Source: Pseudoscleropodium purum
Taxonomy: Eukaryota > Streptophyta > Bryopsida > Hypnales > Brachytheciaceae
Direction of reading: 5' to 3'
DNA: 64,000 nt
Assembly (NCBI GenBank): GCA_963969395.1
Contig: OZ017796.1
Span: 2,978,501 to 3,042,500, forward strand
Part shown: positions 27,961 through 41,342 of the stretch, one piece after another
Position numbering within the stretch: the stretch's first letter is position 1
Layout: each line of letters begins with the position of its first letter
Made by a program: the position numbers and the translations under genes
The notes under the pieces: model-generated
Databases searched by the model: none
Seen by the model: only the letters and a program-made list of their open reading frames with translations
What the model was told of the DNA's origin: nothing

Positions 27961-30900
27961 ATGATGGCAATCAGTGTTTCCGGGTTTTTCGTTTTCTGCG
28001 TCTGCATTTTGCTTTCTCCGGCGATAGTAAACTGCAGTAAGGAGCACTTGAAGGGGCGTGGATTGTTAGCATTGACAGAGGAAAGCTCTGCATTAGCATA
28101 TGCAAACTGGATTGCAAGCGTGAGGTTGAGACATGAGCTGAAACTGAAGGCGAGCTCCCTGGTGGGGGAGCCAGGCATGGTGAACCCAGACCTGTCGCTG
28201 GATTTTCCAGGAATGAAAGAGTATGTGGATTGGGAGAGCGTGGTGACGCCGTCAACCTACATTATTGTAGACCAAACTGGTTTAGGCAATTTTTTGACTT
28301 TAACAGATGCAATCAACTCCATTCCAAGGGACCGATATCGGCAGTACCGCATTACCATTCAAGTCAATGCTGGTGTTTACAGGTACTAAGCAATGCTTTC
28401 CTCAGTATCCATTCCAAGCTTTTGTGAATTAGTCTGCATTTGTTAGCTAGAATTGTTGCTTGCTCGAAGGTCGAAGAGTAGTGGAAGCGGAGAAGAATCG
28501 TCGGTCGTAAGATGACCGTTAAATAAGAAGGGCAGGAAGGGCTACATTTGGGTAATGTGACAGTTTTGGTCCTTGTGATTTTAGTAGTTTTTTGTAACGT
28601 TCTGGTGTGCAGAGAAAAAGTGTTCATTGAGAGGACAAGGCCTATGATCACCTTACAAGGGGAAGGCCAACCTACCATTGTCTGGAACGACACAAACTTC
28701 CTCTCCGGCAACCATACTTTCGACAGTGCCACTTTCGGAGTTGCTGGGAATTTTTTCCTTGCTCGCAACATGACTTTCCAGGTAGGGAATCCTGTAAGCA
28801 TGCCTTGTCCATAAGCGATTAATCAGACCCTACAACTTGTCGAAAATCATGCTCTGTCTTAGTGAGGAGTGTACCCGATTTGGCTGGAGTTAGCTTGTCA
28901 ATGGTGTTCAATTCCATCCAAGTTGCACGCCGTGAATATGACTCCCCCAGTGAATTAGATATTTTTTCATAAATCTTGAGCATTTCATGAACATTTGATT
29001 GGGCCTGACTTTCTTACGATATTCTTTAGAATTCTACAGATGCACCTAAGAATCTGAGTTCATCATCCTTCTTCTATAAATGAAATCCTTAGGTTGCAAT
29101 TAACAACATAACAAAGAGGCAATATATGCTGTCGCATGCTTAATGAAGTTCCAGTTGAGAGAGACGCTCAATCTTAAGCCATTAATGTCATGTCAGAATG
29201 TGATGCTAATTCCAATTCTCAATTGCGAAGGCAAGGTTTTAGGGCTAATGAATGTGACGTTTTTCCTCAAGAATTAAGAATTTTTTTAAAAACCTTTTGT
29301 TTAGAGGTGATTTACAATTCATTTGTGACAATTCTCGGTGCAGAATACAGCGCCGGCTCCTCCACCAGGGGCGGTGGGCATGCAGGCCGTAGCTCTGCGC
29401 GTAACGTCCGACTATGCGGCCTTCCACGACTGCACCATCATTGGCAACCAAGACTCTTTGTATGACCACAATGGTCGACACTTCTACAAGGACTGCTTCA
29501 TTCAAGGCAGCATCGACTTCATCTTTGGAAATGGCCTTTCCATGTTCTATGTGAGTCTCCATGCCACAACTCAGAATGATTCTTTCCATCCATCAACAGT
29601 TCTCTTGTAATAGTACTTGCAGAAGGGTCAATGTAGGTAGCGGGTACTAGTAATTTGCTACACTTCCAGCGTCTTAACCGATGTGTAAGAGTGTGCTTTT
29701 CTTTCAAAGCTCAAGTTAGACCTCACTCAATGCAGCATGAATTTCTCACATGACCAATGGGTACAAAAATGGATTCCTGGTGCAGAATTGTGAGCTGAAT
29801 GTGATGCCAACAACGTGGGGGGCCGTGACCGCCCAGAAGCGTCAGAACGCCAGTGATAACACGGGCTTCTCCTTCCAGAACTGCCGCATCACAGGCGCAG
29901 GACAAGTGTACTTGGGCCGCGCTTGGGGTCCCTTCTCCCGAGTGGTGTATGCCTACACTTGGATGGGCGACGTCATTTACGCACCGGGATGGTTCGACTG
30001 GGGACTGGCCGACCGACAACTGTAAGTGACCATTGCTAACTGGATTACTTCCTTCCCCTCAAATCACACTTCCAATACAATGTTCTGCACGTCAAAGGGG
30101 AGAAGGTGAAGCGGCTTTGCGAGAATACTTTCTTTCTTGTGCATGGGCTCCACGACTGCGAACTTGCTCCCTAATTGTGAAACAGCTCCTTAATCGTGAA
30201 AGGAAAGTCCTACATCGCAATGTTCATCTCTCAATGAAATATGTAGCTCAAATGTAGTAAGAGCGTGGTTATGGAAATTCATACACCTTGAGATGTTTCC
30301 AAAACCAGGCTCCTCATTCCACTTACTAGGGTAATATCAATGAGAGTGATTCCAATGGTAGAAAATCAAGAATATTGTAATGAAATTATGAACTGACGGT
30401 ATGTATAGAAGCTGAAAGAATGGAACTCAACGGAGCAATTAGGAGTTGGAACCGGACTTCTCTTCTCAAATGGCTTATTGCCACCTCTACATTGACCGGT
30501 CTCATGGAGATAATGAAACAAGCACTCCAGTTTGTATGTCCGTGGCTACATATGCGGAGATAATTAGTATTCCTGACCAATAACTGATGCCTGATTCCTT
30601 CAGCATGGTTCCATTTAAAAAATATGAATTTGGCATCCTTTAGCCCTAAGAGATCCGAAGCCTCCATCCTGGACGATGAGCATCGTGCTACATGGCACTG
30701 TTTCGTCCAAATAACTTCTCATTCCTCCAATTGAAAGCCATACTTGAATCTTTAAGAAAACAACCTTCCTTCATGACCCATTTGATGAAATTGGGGTAAG
30801 CAATGACTTTGTCCAAAGAAATACTCAGTACTAAGCCAAGATATGCGACAATTGGTGTGCAGATCTGTGTATTATGGGCAATACAAATGCTCAGGCCCTG

Positions 30901-31055
30901 GTTCCAATGAGGCCGGGAGGGTGGCCTGGTCCCGTGAGCTGACTGACTGGGAAGCAGCCCCGTTCCTGGCGCTCAGCTTCGTGGATGGAGAAGCTTGGAT
31001 TCCGCAAAACATCAGACCAATACCAACAGTGGAGTGTAACGGAGTCCCTTGTTGA
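27961..31055 (+). CDS. Pectinesterase (pectin methylesterase), secreted, no pro-domain
   Basis: Removes methyl esters from cell-wall homogalacturonan in the apoplast. Five exons: 27961-28382, 28613-28781, 29344-29550, 29786-30021 and 30863-31055. All introns are GT-AG and the joined frame has 408 codons. Residues 1-26 are a signal peptide. The catalytic beta-helix follows directly, with no N-terminal inhibitor-like pro-domain, so this is the shorter class. Conserved family residues are all present: Q211 (GMQAVALR), Q233 and D234 (GNQDSLYDH), D255 ([10 protein letters not shown]), and R311 and W313 ([11 protein letters not shown]). The YYGQYKC and AWIP segments near the C-terminus are also typical. 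For exon 4, an ATG-containing frame starts earlier (29750), but the acceptor at 29785 gives FY-NCELNV, which matches the family and keeps frame. The gene looks intact and active. Confidence 0.95.
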
Positions 31056-34000
31056 GCTTCGACTTCAATTGAATGTTTGGCAAATGTTTATTAGTCTGGG
31101 TTAGAACCGGTCAGTACAAGGAACTTCCCACAATCAAATTCGATTCGATCACAATAGGAACAGAACATTAGTCCTCAGCAAAGTTACAACAGTTACATCC
31201 ATAGGAAATGTAGAATATTCTGCAGTATGAGGTAGAGTATTCTGCAGGAGTCATCTGAACACGTCATCTCTAGCAGAGACCAATAAGCTATATTCATGAA
31301 AGACACCTCATTTGAATGGGTTAATAATGTTGTGTTGTTTTATACACTGAGCAACACAAGTGTCGTAAACTTGTGACTTAGCTTGGGTGAGCACGCTGTT
31401 GCAACTGTAAGTGTCGATATTGCAAAGTATAAAATCGATAGGAGTCGTTTTTCAAACAATCATCTTAATGACCAAATTTTTGTTAGTCCAAAGTGAGTTT
31501 ATACATTAGTGTCACAAATAATTTCTTGGGCAAATTGCATCCTTGAAAAACCAGTCAACTGTAGTGTAAGAATTGCAACAAAGCGTTCAGTTTCAAGCCA
31601 AATTAAACCAGTTGGAGATATGCAGTAATGCAGATTTCAACTTCTAACCCAAGATAATGAAAGTTGTTTGTCTGTTTGCATCATGTTAACATATGTTCGG
31701 GAGATCACTAAAGACCCCCAAAAATTCCATTATGTGTGACTTTCTTGTGCAATTTGAAAGACCACAGTTGACAACTATGGAATACTTTCTGCACGCCTCC
31801 GATTTTGGGCTGGAAATACTACAGGGTGTAAAGACTCAGTCGTTCGATTTCTTGAAATCCAGGGTGCAGAACCGTCGAACTCGCAGATTGCGGTTCTTCT
31901 GTCAGTCACACCAGATTTCCTCCATTATTCAGCTACAATGAGCAGACTTGTGTTTGGAGTTTCTTCCTTTCTTTGTTGGAGGCTCAGTCATTCTCTGTTT
32001 GTTTGCGGTAAAGTTTCGAATCCTAACTCCTCATCCTTGCGGCATTGTTACAAAGAACGGGCGACTACTTTAGAATCGATTTTCTAGATTGTTTCTCATT
32101 AGTATTGAGGTTCTATCTTTCTCATGTTGTCAACTGCTGTCCAGCACACAGAAGAACAATATCGTATGTGCAAACGGGCTAACTTGTAAGTAGTCTGGGT
32201 CATGAAAAATAGCGGTCTGTGTTTGCAAATTATATCCTAAACTGTTTGTCTCCAAATCATGATTGCCCACATGCATGACCAAACATGCAAAAAGTATTCC
32301 ATAGACAACCCCATTTGTATTCAAAGATATTTGACAACAGACAGTATCCCCTCAAGCACACTGCAAACATTTTTTTGTCCTTTTCATGACTTCAGGTTAG
32401 CCTGTAAGATGGAATAAAACATTTTTTCATCCAATTTTTTTAAGGGGAGTTGCTTGAATGCATTTTCAATGAGTAGTATTGTACATTCCTTTGTTATGAT
32501 ATTATTGACTTTTCTAAAGAAGAAGATGCTTAACCCTAGAGCAACTAGACTCATCACACTTCACACTTGTAGAAAGTGGTCTGAAATGTGAATTAATTTT
32601 GTGAACCATGCTCAAAGACTAACATAGATGATAAAAGAAGTAATTAACCACTGGATCTCCTCTCTCAGCATAGAAATCATACATAGGAGTTTGAAGTGAA
32701 ATAAAGAAAGACTTCAGTGCCCTTCAAGATCATCAGGTTTGACCAACAAAATTATAGCATTGACCCTAATGTGCCGAAGAAATCATGTCTTGGTGACAAT
32801 GCAGATGCTTGGAAAAAACATGAGAAAATTTGTAGTGCTCAAGGCATGATGAGAAGAATGGTAGCATGAGTGATTCCTTGATGGTAATTGAAGGTATGTA
32901 ATTTTGTGGACCTTTAAATGGACATGCCTTACAGAACAAAGAAAAGAACTCTCATTTTCTACTTGCCACAGATGCCCAATTGGGTATATATTGGTGCTTC
33001 TACTGCTTGCCACTACTGACATGTAAAAGCTGCAAAGTAAGCAAAATATTACAATATTCATGATTACCGGTACCTGACAGGGTGATGTGCTCTACCTCTG
33101 TGTACCACATTCTTGCGCACATTGGAGTTCCCACATTCCACAGTGACTAATACAGTGAAAACACCCAAAACTGTCAGTTTTAGAAATTCAGCATAGTTGG
33201 AGGAACTTTTTCTTTAAAATGGTATTTTTGTAGTATTAGCGAGTGATAATCATGAATATTTCTAAAAAATTATATTTTTCGGATATGATATGTAATTTCT
33301 ATAAATTTTCAAAATGTTAGCTCACAAGACCATTGAAATAATCTTATAGCTGTACCCTGAACCAAACTCTACAAAAATTTGCGAATATGAAGTATCCACT
33401 AATGAAAAGTAAATATGTGTCTTACACCTACATCAATGAATTAAAACTAGATATTTGTATGACACCCTAATAAATGGTCATAGATAGTTTTAATCACAAT
33501 TTAGAGTATAGGAATTGGGTTTGGACAATTTTAGATGTTTTTATCTTACAAACTTTGACATTGAGAATAAAGAGAGAGTAAGAAAAGAAGTAGGGCTAAT
33601 ATGGCTCAAAGCTGTTGGTGTAAACTACTCAAGGGGAAGGATGAATGATAACATGGACATCAAGTGCCTTGTTTGTTTGTGGCGCTCGAAGGAGATCATC
33701 TTACAATATAGTGGATCAACTCTTCATTTTTTGCTTCCCAATTTTGTGCCCTAATGTTTAACCCCAATTGTGTTCACTATCCCATCCAAATCTATCCAAA
33801 AAAGATCCTAAACCATTTAAGACTTTGAAAAAATTTGACAAGATTATGGCTTTAATGTCAATATGGGGTAACATGTCAACCCTTGATTGATAGATTCTTA
33901 AGTGCTAATAAATACATAGATGGGTGGTTATGGCTTGTTGATAGGGTATTTACGACTTTAGTGTGTGGGTGGTTCTATAATTTTAGGTTGATTACTTCAA

Positions 34001-36261
34001 AAATTCACATAAATTACAATTTTGATTGAAAAAGAACAATTCCATTTGGGTTTGATTTGTGAAACAAGTGCACACCACTAAAAAATATGTGCCTCTCTTT
34101 GGAATTGACCCCAAAAAATCCAGATTGCAAATCAGGGTGTTTATAGGTTTTTCTACCTTAGTTTTGGAAATGCCACTCTACATGACGAGCGTGGCAATGG
34201 GCAGTTTATATCTTAACCCTTCACCGCCCAAGGCCATTTTGGGTTCCAAAACATTAGTGCTTTTGAAGCGATGTATATGTAAATGTCACTAAGTTATAAA
34301 AGATCTTAACTATACAATCTTGTAGTGAACATGTTGTAGATGATGTGAACCAAATTTGGAGTCATTTGACCATATAGATTGAAAGATTATAATGTTTTAG
34401 TGTTGAAAAAAGATACTGAAATTTTCCTAGCAACACACTTGGAGGTGAAATTCGATTTCTAAACTTACTCAAATGAAAAAACTTGAAACTATAAAGTGAT
34501 TCAAAACCAACATACAAACACATTGAAGAAAAAAATATCTATAAATTGATTCAATGTGTTTGCAAAATGGCTTGCAAATGTCAAAAAATAGGCAAGAAAA
34601 GTTGCAGAAAACATATCTAAGGCTAAAACTCCTACTAAAATGCTTCTCAATTCCTCATAACTTCTTAGATTGATATGAAATTTTAGCCACACAAACTAGA
34701 CTAGTATGTGAAACTTTTCCAGTTTTTTTTCTTATTGGAAACGGACATTATATGAAGAAGAAACAAGTTGCTGAATTTCACTATAATCCAAAAATGTCGG
34801 GATTTTGAACTTCAAATTGTTCCCAAACATTCAAAAAAACTTGGATTTACATGAAAATTTTACCACAATAACTAGACTTCAAGGGAAACATAATCCAACA
34901 AATTTTTATTGAAAACAAACATTGGATGAAGGAGATACAACCCCCCAAAGTTTTAGGCATCAAATGGAATTTGGTGGACTCAAATTGAACCTATGAACTT
35001 CAATTGGCTTCAAATTAATTAGTTCATCTTGGATCAATCTATAAATCTTACCACACAAATTAGAAGAGGAAGTGCAAATTTCCCAGCAAGTTTTATTGAA
35101 TTTGGACATCAGATGCAAAAGTTACAACACTTTGAATTTGACTTGAAAGCGCAAATTTCCCAACAAGTTTTTTTGAATTTGATTTGAAACTCTCTGAGGA
35201 CACTTTTGGTCCCCTTAGGTTTAAGCGTATTTGGCTAGAAGTGTGATTTTCACTAATAAATGCTGAACTCATGTTGAAACTTGAAAAAATGGATGGATGA
35301 AATTTCATCTTTCTCTATTTGTCATCCACTTTTTGAACATTGGAACATTTAGAGGTTCACCCACAAATCCTTGCTAATTATCCTAGATATGAATTTTAGC
35401 CATCAAAATAATATTTTTCGAATTTGAAGCCAACTAATGACATTTTCATATATCTGAAAATTCAATGTTTTATTGCAATTTGAACTTTGGGTCTATAATC
35501 ATGCATTGCTGATTTTCTAATTTTCAACAAGTAAATTTGTTTTGTAACATGCTGTTATAAACTACAATATAAAAATGTTGAAATTTTCATATTTCTAAAC
35601 CACACTGCATTTCTTATCTATTTTCTTCACTTTTTCCTTTCAAATTCATGATGCTTTCATATTTTCACAAAAAGAAAATCTTAAATTTCTGAAGATATGG
35701 AATTTCATCTCTGAAAAACAAAATAAAATATTTAGTTGCAAAATGGAAACAAACAGAAAAATTGTGAAGCTCAAATTCAGCTTTGCTATATGCCTGCAGG
35801 GCTGTCATGCCAAGTGAAATTCCTCAACTTGCTGTACAAATTCCTTTTAGAACTGAAGAGCCAGCGATTAACGAAGAAATTTGATCGTTAAGCGAAAAAG
35901 ACTTTTGAATGCGTTTACTAAACGCCACGATCATGATATACAAAACGTGATGTACAAAACGTAATATACAAAACCAATAATGATACACTTTCTATACAAA
36001 GAGATGCAATCACTTTCATGACAGCATGGCATTAGGTTTCAAGCCTAGTCTATATGTGAACCTGCCACCTCCTCACTTTGAGAGAAGATTCTTGGAAAAT
36101 TAGGCTTGCCTATCCTTAAGTTTCTGAAAGGCTTCTTCAAAATAATTATGACGGCGGAAAGCGCTTCACATCGAATGGAGATCACACTCTCAAACCGAAT
36201 GATTGTACCTAACCAGACCGATGTAGTGGAAACTGTGACGGCACGACAAAATAAGATCAAC
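31056..36261. other. Intergenic DNA between convergent genes
   Basis: Contains the 3' flanks of the pectinesterase (left) and of the GNAT-BRCT gene (right), which converge. No frame carries a recognisable motif. From about 33.2 to 35.7 kb the DNA is AT-rich and repeat-like, with a diverged tandem array at 34.66-35.18 kb. Confidence 0.4.
34660..35180. repeat. Three diverged tandem repeats of ~180-190 bases
   Basis: Three copies in one orientation share an ordered set of words. These are a 'taaatttta(g/c)ccacacaaa(c)tagac' block (near 34680, 34860 and 35048), then 'ttttattg(a)aaa/att', 'ggacat(c/t)agatg(a)a' and 'gaagttacaac'-like blocks. A partial fourth copy starts near 35155. The period is about 177-188 bases. 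No coding capacity is visible. Confidence 0.55.
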
Positions 36262-39200
36262 CTAATGGTCACTCGGAATTACTGTATCAAAATCTATTCT
36301 CTGCTTCACTATGGTTTGCATCAGCCACTCCCCTTTAAAAGTCCTCAGTCCTGCTTTCGTTGCAGCGCCGCCTTCCTTTTTGTCCTCATCGCAAGTCAGA
36401 ACAATAGTGCGTGATGGATCATTTTGTTGCAAAGCTTCATCCAAGCTTGAAAGAACCTGCAAACAGAGGTAGTTAAAGTTGAGGTATACATCTCAAACAA
36501 TGATGAGCTTCGGTACAGTTTCGGATCAAGGTAAAATTAAAGTCGATGCAAAGGGCTCTCAGCAAGACAACCTACCTTCCCTCCTGCCACCTTAGTTAAC
36601 TTGGTAACAATGTCTAAAGGAGGCTGCACATGTGGTGTCGGGTAAACGGAGAATCCAGCGAACAAGGAGCGCGGCTTTTGTTGTGCTGCTTGGATCGCAG
36701 TTGCCAAACTGACCTTATACTTGGATTCAAATTGCTTGTCTCGTAGAAGATACGACTCTTCCTCTGGTATAAGCACATATCCACATGTGGTTCAGTTGAG
36801 GCCCATCAACAACTTATCAATTAACAATGATCAGTCAATGAAGAATGAATTGACCTCATTTTCAGCCCCGAAAAATTAGTAGTCAAGAAGTAAAACAGTG
36901 AAGGGACGCTCACCAACAAAAGATTTATGCCTATTGCTTGCTTTCAGCCAGTCCGGAGTGACTACCCATGCCCTACATATTGAACGGAAACACGTGAGAT
37001 CTTAACTAGAAATAAGAACGTGAAAACAAATAAATAAAACCCTACTTCCAAGCATGAGGACTAGACAACTCAAGATATTAACCCTATTCATTCGACTTCA
37101 GCAGTACGTTCCTAGCACTCAAAAATAGGTGGAGATGAACGTAAATCTTACCCATTGCAAAGAGCGGTGCAAAAATTCAGGGTTCTTCTCACTTCGTTTG
37201 CAATGACATGAGTGCATTCACCTCCATCCCCAGTTACTTTGCCTCCAAGCTTCTCCACCAACTGTCCAAACTAACAAGAGAACCAAGAGATCAAACATCA
37301 ACAAACGGCAGGAGTATTTACTAGGTGACGCAAGAACAGGAAAGGCAAAAAAAATTGCATGAGCAATTGAAACCACAATGATGCAACTGAATCTAAGCCG
37401 AGAATTACCAGCACATTTCAAGGGACCAACCTGGGCTAATGCTTTTTTCTTTGGGTCGTTCGGCATATTCATGATGAACACAACTGGTGGGGTGGTCTTC
37501 GCGAAATCTTTTGTATATCCTGAAGCCAGTGGTGAATATTCTCCAACCTCAGGTACATGCACTAACCGAGTTGACAACCTCTTTCGGATTGTCGAATCCT
37601 TTCCTTGTTTCTGCAACCCCAAATTCATGTGCTGATCACCCAGACTAGAAGGTGAAAACGATTCATGTGCCATTGACTGCATGCAGTCCACAGCCTTAGC
37701 ATCTCGAGTGGCTGAGCCAGCCTGTCTATTTAGAACTACATGATCGACAGTTCCAGCCTTTTGGGTAGTTACAACCTGTTCAGAATTTGAAACAGGTTTT
37801 GGTTCAGGCGTTTGAATCACTAGATTGGCAGCTTCAACCTTCTGGGCAGGTGGGACATGTTCAGAAAATGAAGAAGGCTCAGGCATTTGAAGTTCAGGCG
37901 CTTGAAACACTGGATTGGCAGCCCCAGCCTTTTGCGGAGTTGCAACTTGTTCAGAAATCGTAGCATAGTCGGGCAATTGAGGTTCAGATGATTGAAGTTC
38001 ACGGTTGACAGTAGAGGGACTGTCGCGCCTTGGCCTCCTCACTGATATTGTACCCGGAGATTTCTCTGGAAGTGCTTCTGCTCGAGGGCGTTTGCGACGT
38101 GATTTCAAAGAGTCAACGGTTCCACCACACTCCATTAAAGAGACGTCTTTCCTAGCCAGCTCCTTGTTCTCTTTACCAGGATCACATCCTGAAGAACAGA
38201 TAACAAGTTAAAACAGACAACGAGGTGAAAACGGTCTCACTCCTCTTCAAAACACGCAGAGAATCTAAATCAAAGATCCCAAACTGCAATATTTCGATAT
38301 ATTACTTTACTGTAAGCTACCTGCCATCATAGAAATAATGGTTGTACCTGTGTCGACGGATTGAGGTCCATCAATCGCGGCTGTTACTTTGGGATTATCA
38401 CATTGTGTTCTTCTCCAGGGCCGCTTCTTCACAGGAGCCACAACATCTTCTGCACGAACGTTTGGCACATTCCCCAGGGGCTCCCTAGATCGTACGTCAA
38501 TACTGGATGGAATATCAATCGTGACTGTTGGAGTAACCTTCTCTTCACAAAGCTTCTCAGTGCACGGTTTGACAGCAGATCCTGAGTCTTCGCGTGCTAC
38601 CGTCGAAACTAACTGACCAGGGAAAACAGGGGTTGAACTTCCGGAAACCTCTTTCTCAACTACAGCAACTCTATCGATATCTGCAAATCTGAGAGTGCGG
38701 TTAGACTTTGCTGGAGAGGACGTAGAGCCTGGAGTCGGGTTGGCCATTACCGACAATTTTCTGCTAGATGTCCTCCCTTTCGAATTTGCACCGTCGCGGA
38801 TAGGACAGGAAGGTAAGGACTCTGCTGGTGCAGGACTCACGTCTGAAGAAAGGGGAGTCTTAAAAGAAATATTTTCAAAATAATACGGATCTAAGCCATC
38901 GCTATGAGCGATTGGACACTGCTCAGCTCCTATATGGGCTGTCTTACGCCTTGTCTTCAACTCTTTCTCAATCGTGGGGGTAACGTTCTTTGGCCCAGGA
39001 GTTTGATAAGTGTTCCACCCGACACTCATGGACGTAGAAGTGTTCAGATGGGGCAAGTTACAAACCATGAGAGCTGAGTTTCCAGGAAGAGACATTGCCT
39101 TTCGGATTTCATTTTTCAAACGGAGCTTCTGCGGCTTACCCTGGGCATTAACTTCCGCAATTTTCAAAAAACCCTGCAGCACATTTTAGGCGTTGTGAGT

Positions 39201-41342
39201 ATTCCCCTATATACAACTTCATACAAAATATATCAAATCTAGCTAGGACAAGACTACAGGCCTGAACATGTAAGGTCAATCGTCAGTTGAAAAATGACGT
39301 ACCTGTTTGTTCCAAAACTTTTCAGATTCTTCATCGCCCCAGCAGAATAAAGTCAGTACACCCACATCCATCAATCTCCTTGCCAGCTCTCTAACTAGCA
39401 ACTTCCCTAAGCCCTGCACAAGACGACCTAATACTTTTAGAAAGAAGGTAATTACAGACGGAATAGGATTCCTCACAGATTTATAAAAGTAAGTTACCAT
39501 CAAACTTGGTGATTAGGTAATTGAAATATTAAAATGGTTGTAAAGGCAGTGTTAACCTGACGCTGACAAGATTGATCAATAGCAGCCAGTGGAATTTCGG
39601 CATATTGCGTACTAGTAGGCAGAATCTGATAAGTAATGGCGCCTACCACAATCTGCAGCGAATCGAAATGAAAAGTCAGAAATGCAGAGAATCATGTACA
39701 CAACCCCGGGTGGCAAAATACCTAATGAGGGCAGATTAATTTCAGAAGATGAACCCCAAAAAAAATCCTGAGAGATGAAGCGCACCTCAGGATCGGCGGG
39801 AGATTCGCCAGGCTTCTTCAACAGCAAAGAACAGTATTTCCTGCGCAAGGATGACAATTCAATAGGTTATTTTCTGAGCAGGCGTCTCTCGCACCAGACG
39901 TAGATCACATGCTGACGAAAAAAGGAAAGTGGTCAACAAGAAACCGCTAACAGATTTTCCACCCACCCACTCATCGTGCAGTTTCTAAGAAAATCAGATT
40001 CTTTGCCAGTATCAGCTGCAAAGCTCATGGCTGGTAGCTCCTGCTTGTATAGCTGAGTCGTACTCTGGATTAAACATGAGATAAGATTAGACTTTGATTT
40101 CAAACCCCCAACATAAAGCCCATTCTGTAAGAAACTAAGACGTTCACTTAGAGTGAAAAGTAGAAAACTATTAAATTATTAACTGCAGTAAAATGAGTAA
40201 ATAGATAAATGTCCCGGGGAGCATGAAAGACCAGTAATACCTCGAGTAGCTCAAAGTTAATCTTATCTAAGCTTTTGGGATTAATTAATTGGAAAGAAAC
40301 ATCCGAAGGCAGAGTTTGACCTGCGATATAGCAGCAGACACTTCATTAGCAGAGTATAACTTGCCGAAAGTACCTGATTACTCTCTTCAAAAGTGCTGTT
40401 CATTAACGTAGCATGAAGAAGATCCTAATATATCCCTCAGTAAGACAGTTCTCAAGGATCTCATTTTGTCAACATTGAGAGAGAGAGAGAGAGGGAAATA
40501 TATATGTGCTCACCGGCAGTACAAGGGTTTGGCGTCTCAGGTGCAGTAGTCTTCGACTTATCAACTGCAAAGCCCAAATGAAAAGAATGTGTAATCTTAT
40601 AAAGTGAATGTACAGAGCTCACTTGTCAACTCCAACAACACCACACTTAAATTTCATTGAAAGAGAATGAAGATTAAAATGTGCTGAGACCGTATGAAAT
40701 ATAAAAATCAATCACGGCAAGTAGCAAAGAAAGAAGTTCTCTCATCAGAATAACGATACCTAGCACAGCCCAGTACACGAGCAGTATTAGACAGCAGTAC
40801 TTGCTTTCAGGTTACAGATAGATACGTACCACTTATTTTGACCGATGCGAACTGATTTACTTGCAATGAGAGTTTTTCGGCGGTAATCTCCTGGTCAGCG
40901 TCACTAGGAAATTCTACTATACAGTTACCTGCACGGCCACAGACAGAATGATATCTTAGTTCCACAAAACTTAGAACTTGGAGGACGACAGAATTGTTGA
41001 AAATGCTGCAATTCAGCGAGTATTATGTTTTTTAATTCAAAACGAAAGATATCCCTTCTTAATTTTCAGACAATTGTTTTATTTCGAGATCGTCTCGATC
41101 AATATGCAAGCCACACGCCCTCAAAAGACGGTATAAACTATCCACAGCTTCGTTAGACCTTGAAGTAGTCTATTGTTCATACTACTTAAACATCAGAAAT
41201 TTCTTGAAGCTCAACGCGACCCCTTATGGTAACTAATTCAAGTAACTCTCCTATGGTCGCCATAAGTAAATAACCCACCTATAGAGAACGTTTCAGTGGC
41301 TGGAGCTGACGAAACCATCTTCCTCTTCCTAGGAGGCACCAT
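36262..41342 (-). CDS. GNAT acetyltransferase fused to MDC1/PTIP-type tandem BRCT domains
   Basis: Fourteen exons on the minus strand: 41342-41279, 40928-40830, 40564-40514, 40320-40241, 40064-39967, 39840-39786, 39652-39557, 39413-39303, 39173-38348, 38188-37431, 37270-37152, 36972-36914, 36763-36576 and 36456-36262. All introns are GT-AG and the joined frame has 932 codons. The start at 41342 gives a basic N-terminus (PPRKRK); a second ATG lies eight codons later. Residues about 95-230 form a GNAT fold with the acetyl-CoA motif QRQGLG (179-184) and FWNKQGF. A long, Ser/Pro-rich, probably disordered linker has basic clusters (KSRRKRPR near 522) and three ~28-residue repeats. Two BRCT domains end the protein: W794 in TPDWL (first) and W912 in GEWLM (second), with a PTPHVQPP linker segment as in MDC1/PTIP C-termini. 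A nuclear role at damaged chromatin, with acetyl transfer to an unknown substrate, is inferred. Confidence 0.9.

Noticed and set aside
29750..29785. Extension of pectinesterase exon 4 upstream to an ATG at 29750
   Set aside because: An in-frame TGA at 29738 precedes it and the family sequence continues correctly from the acceptor at 29785, so this is intron.
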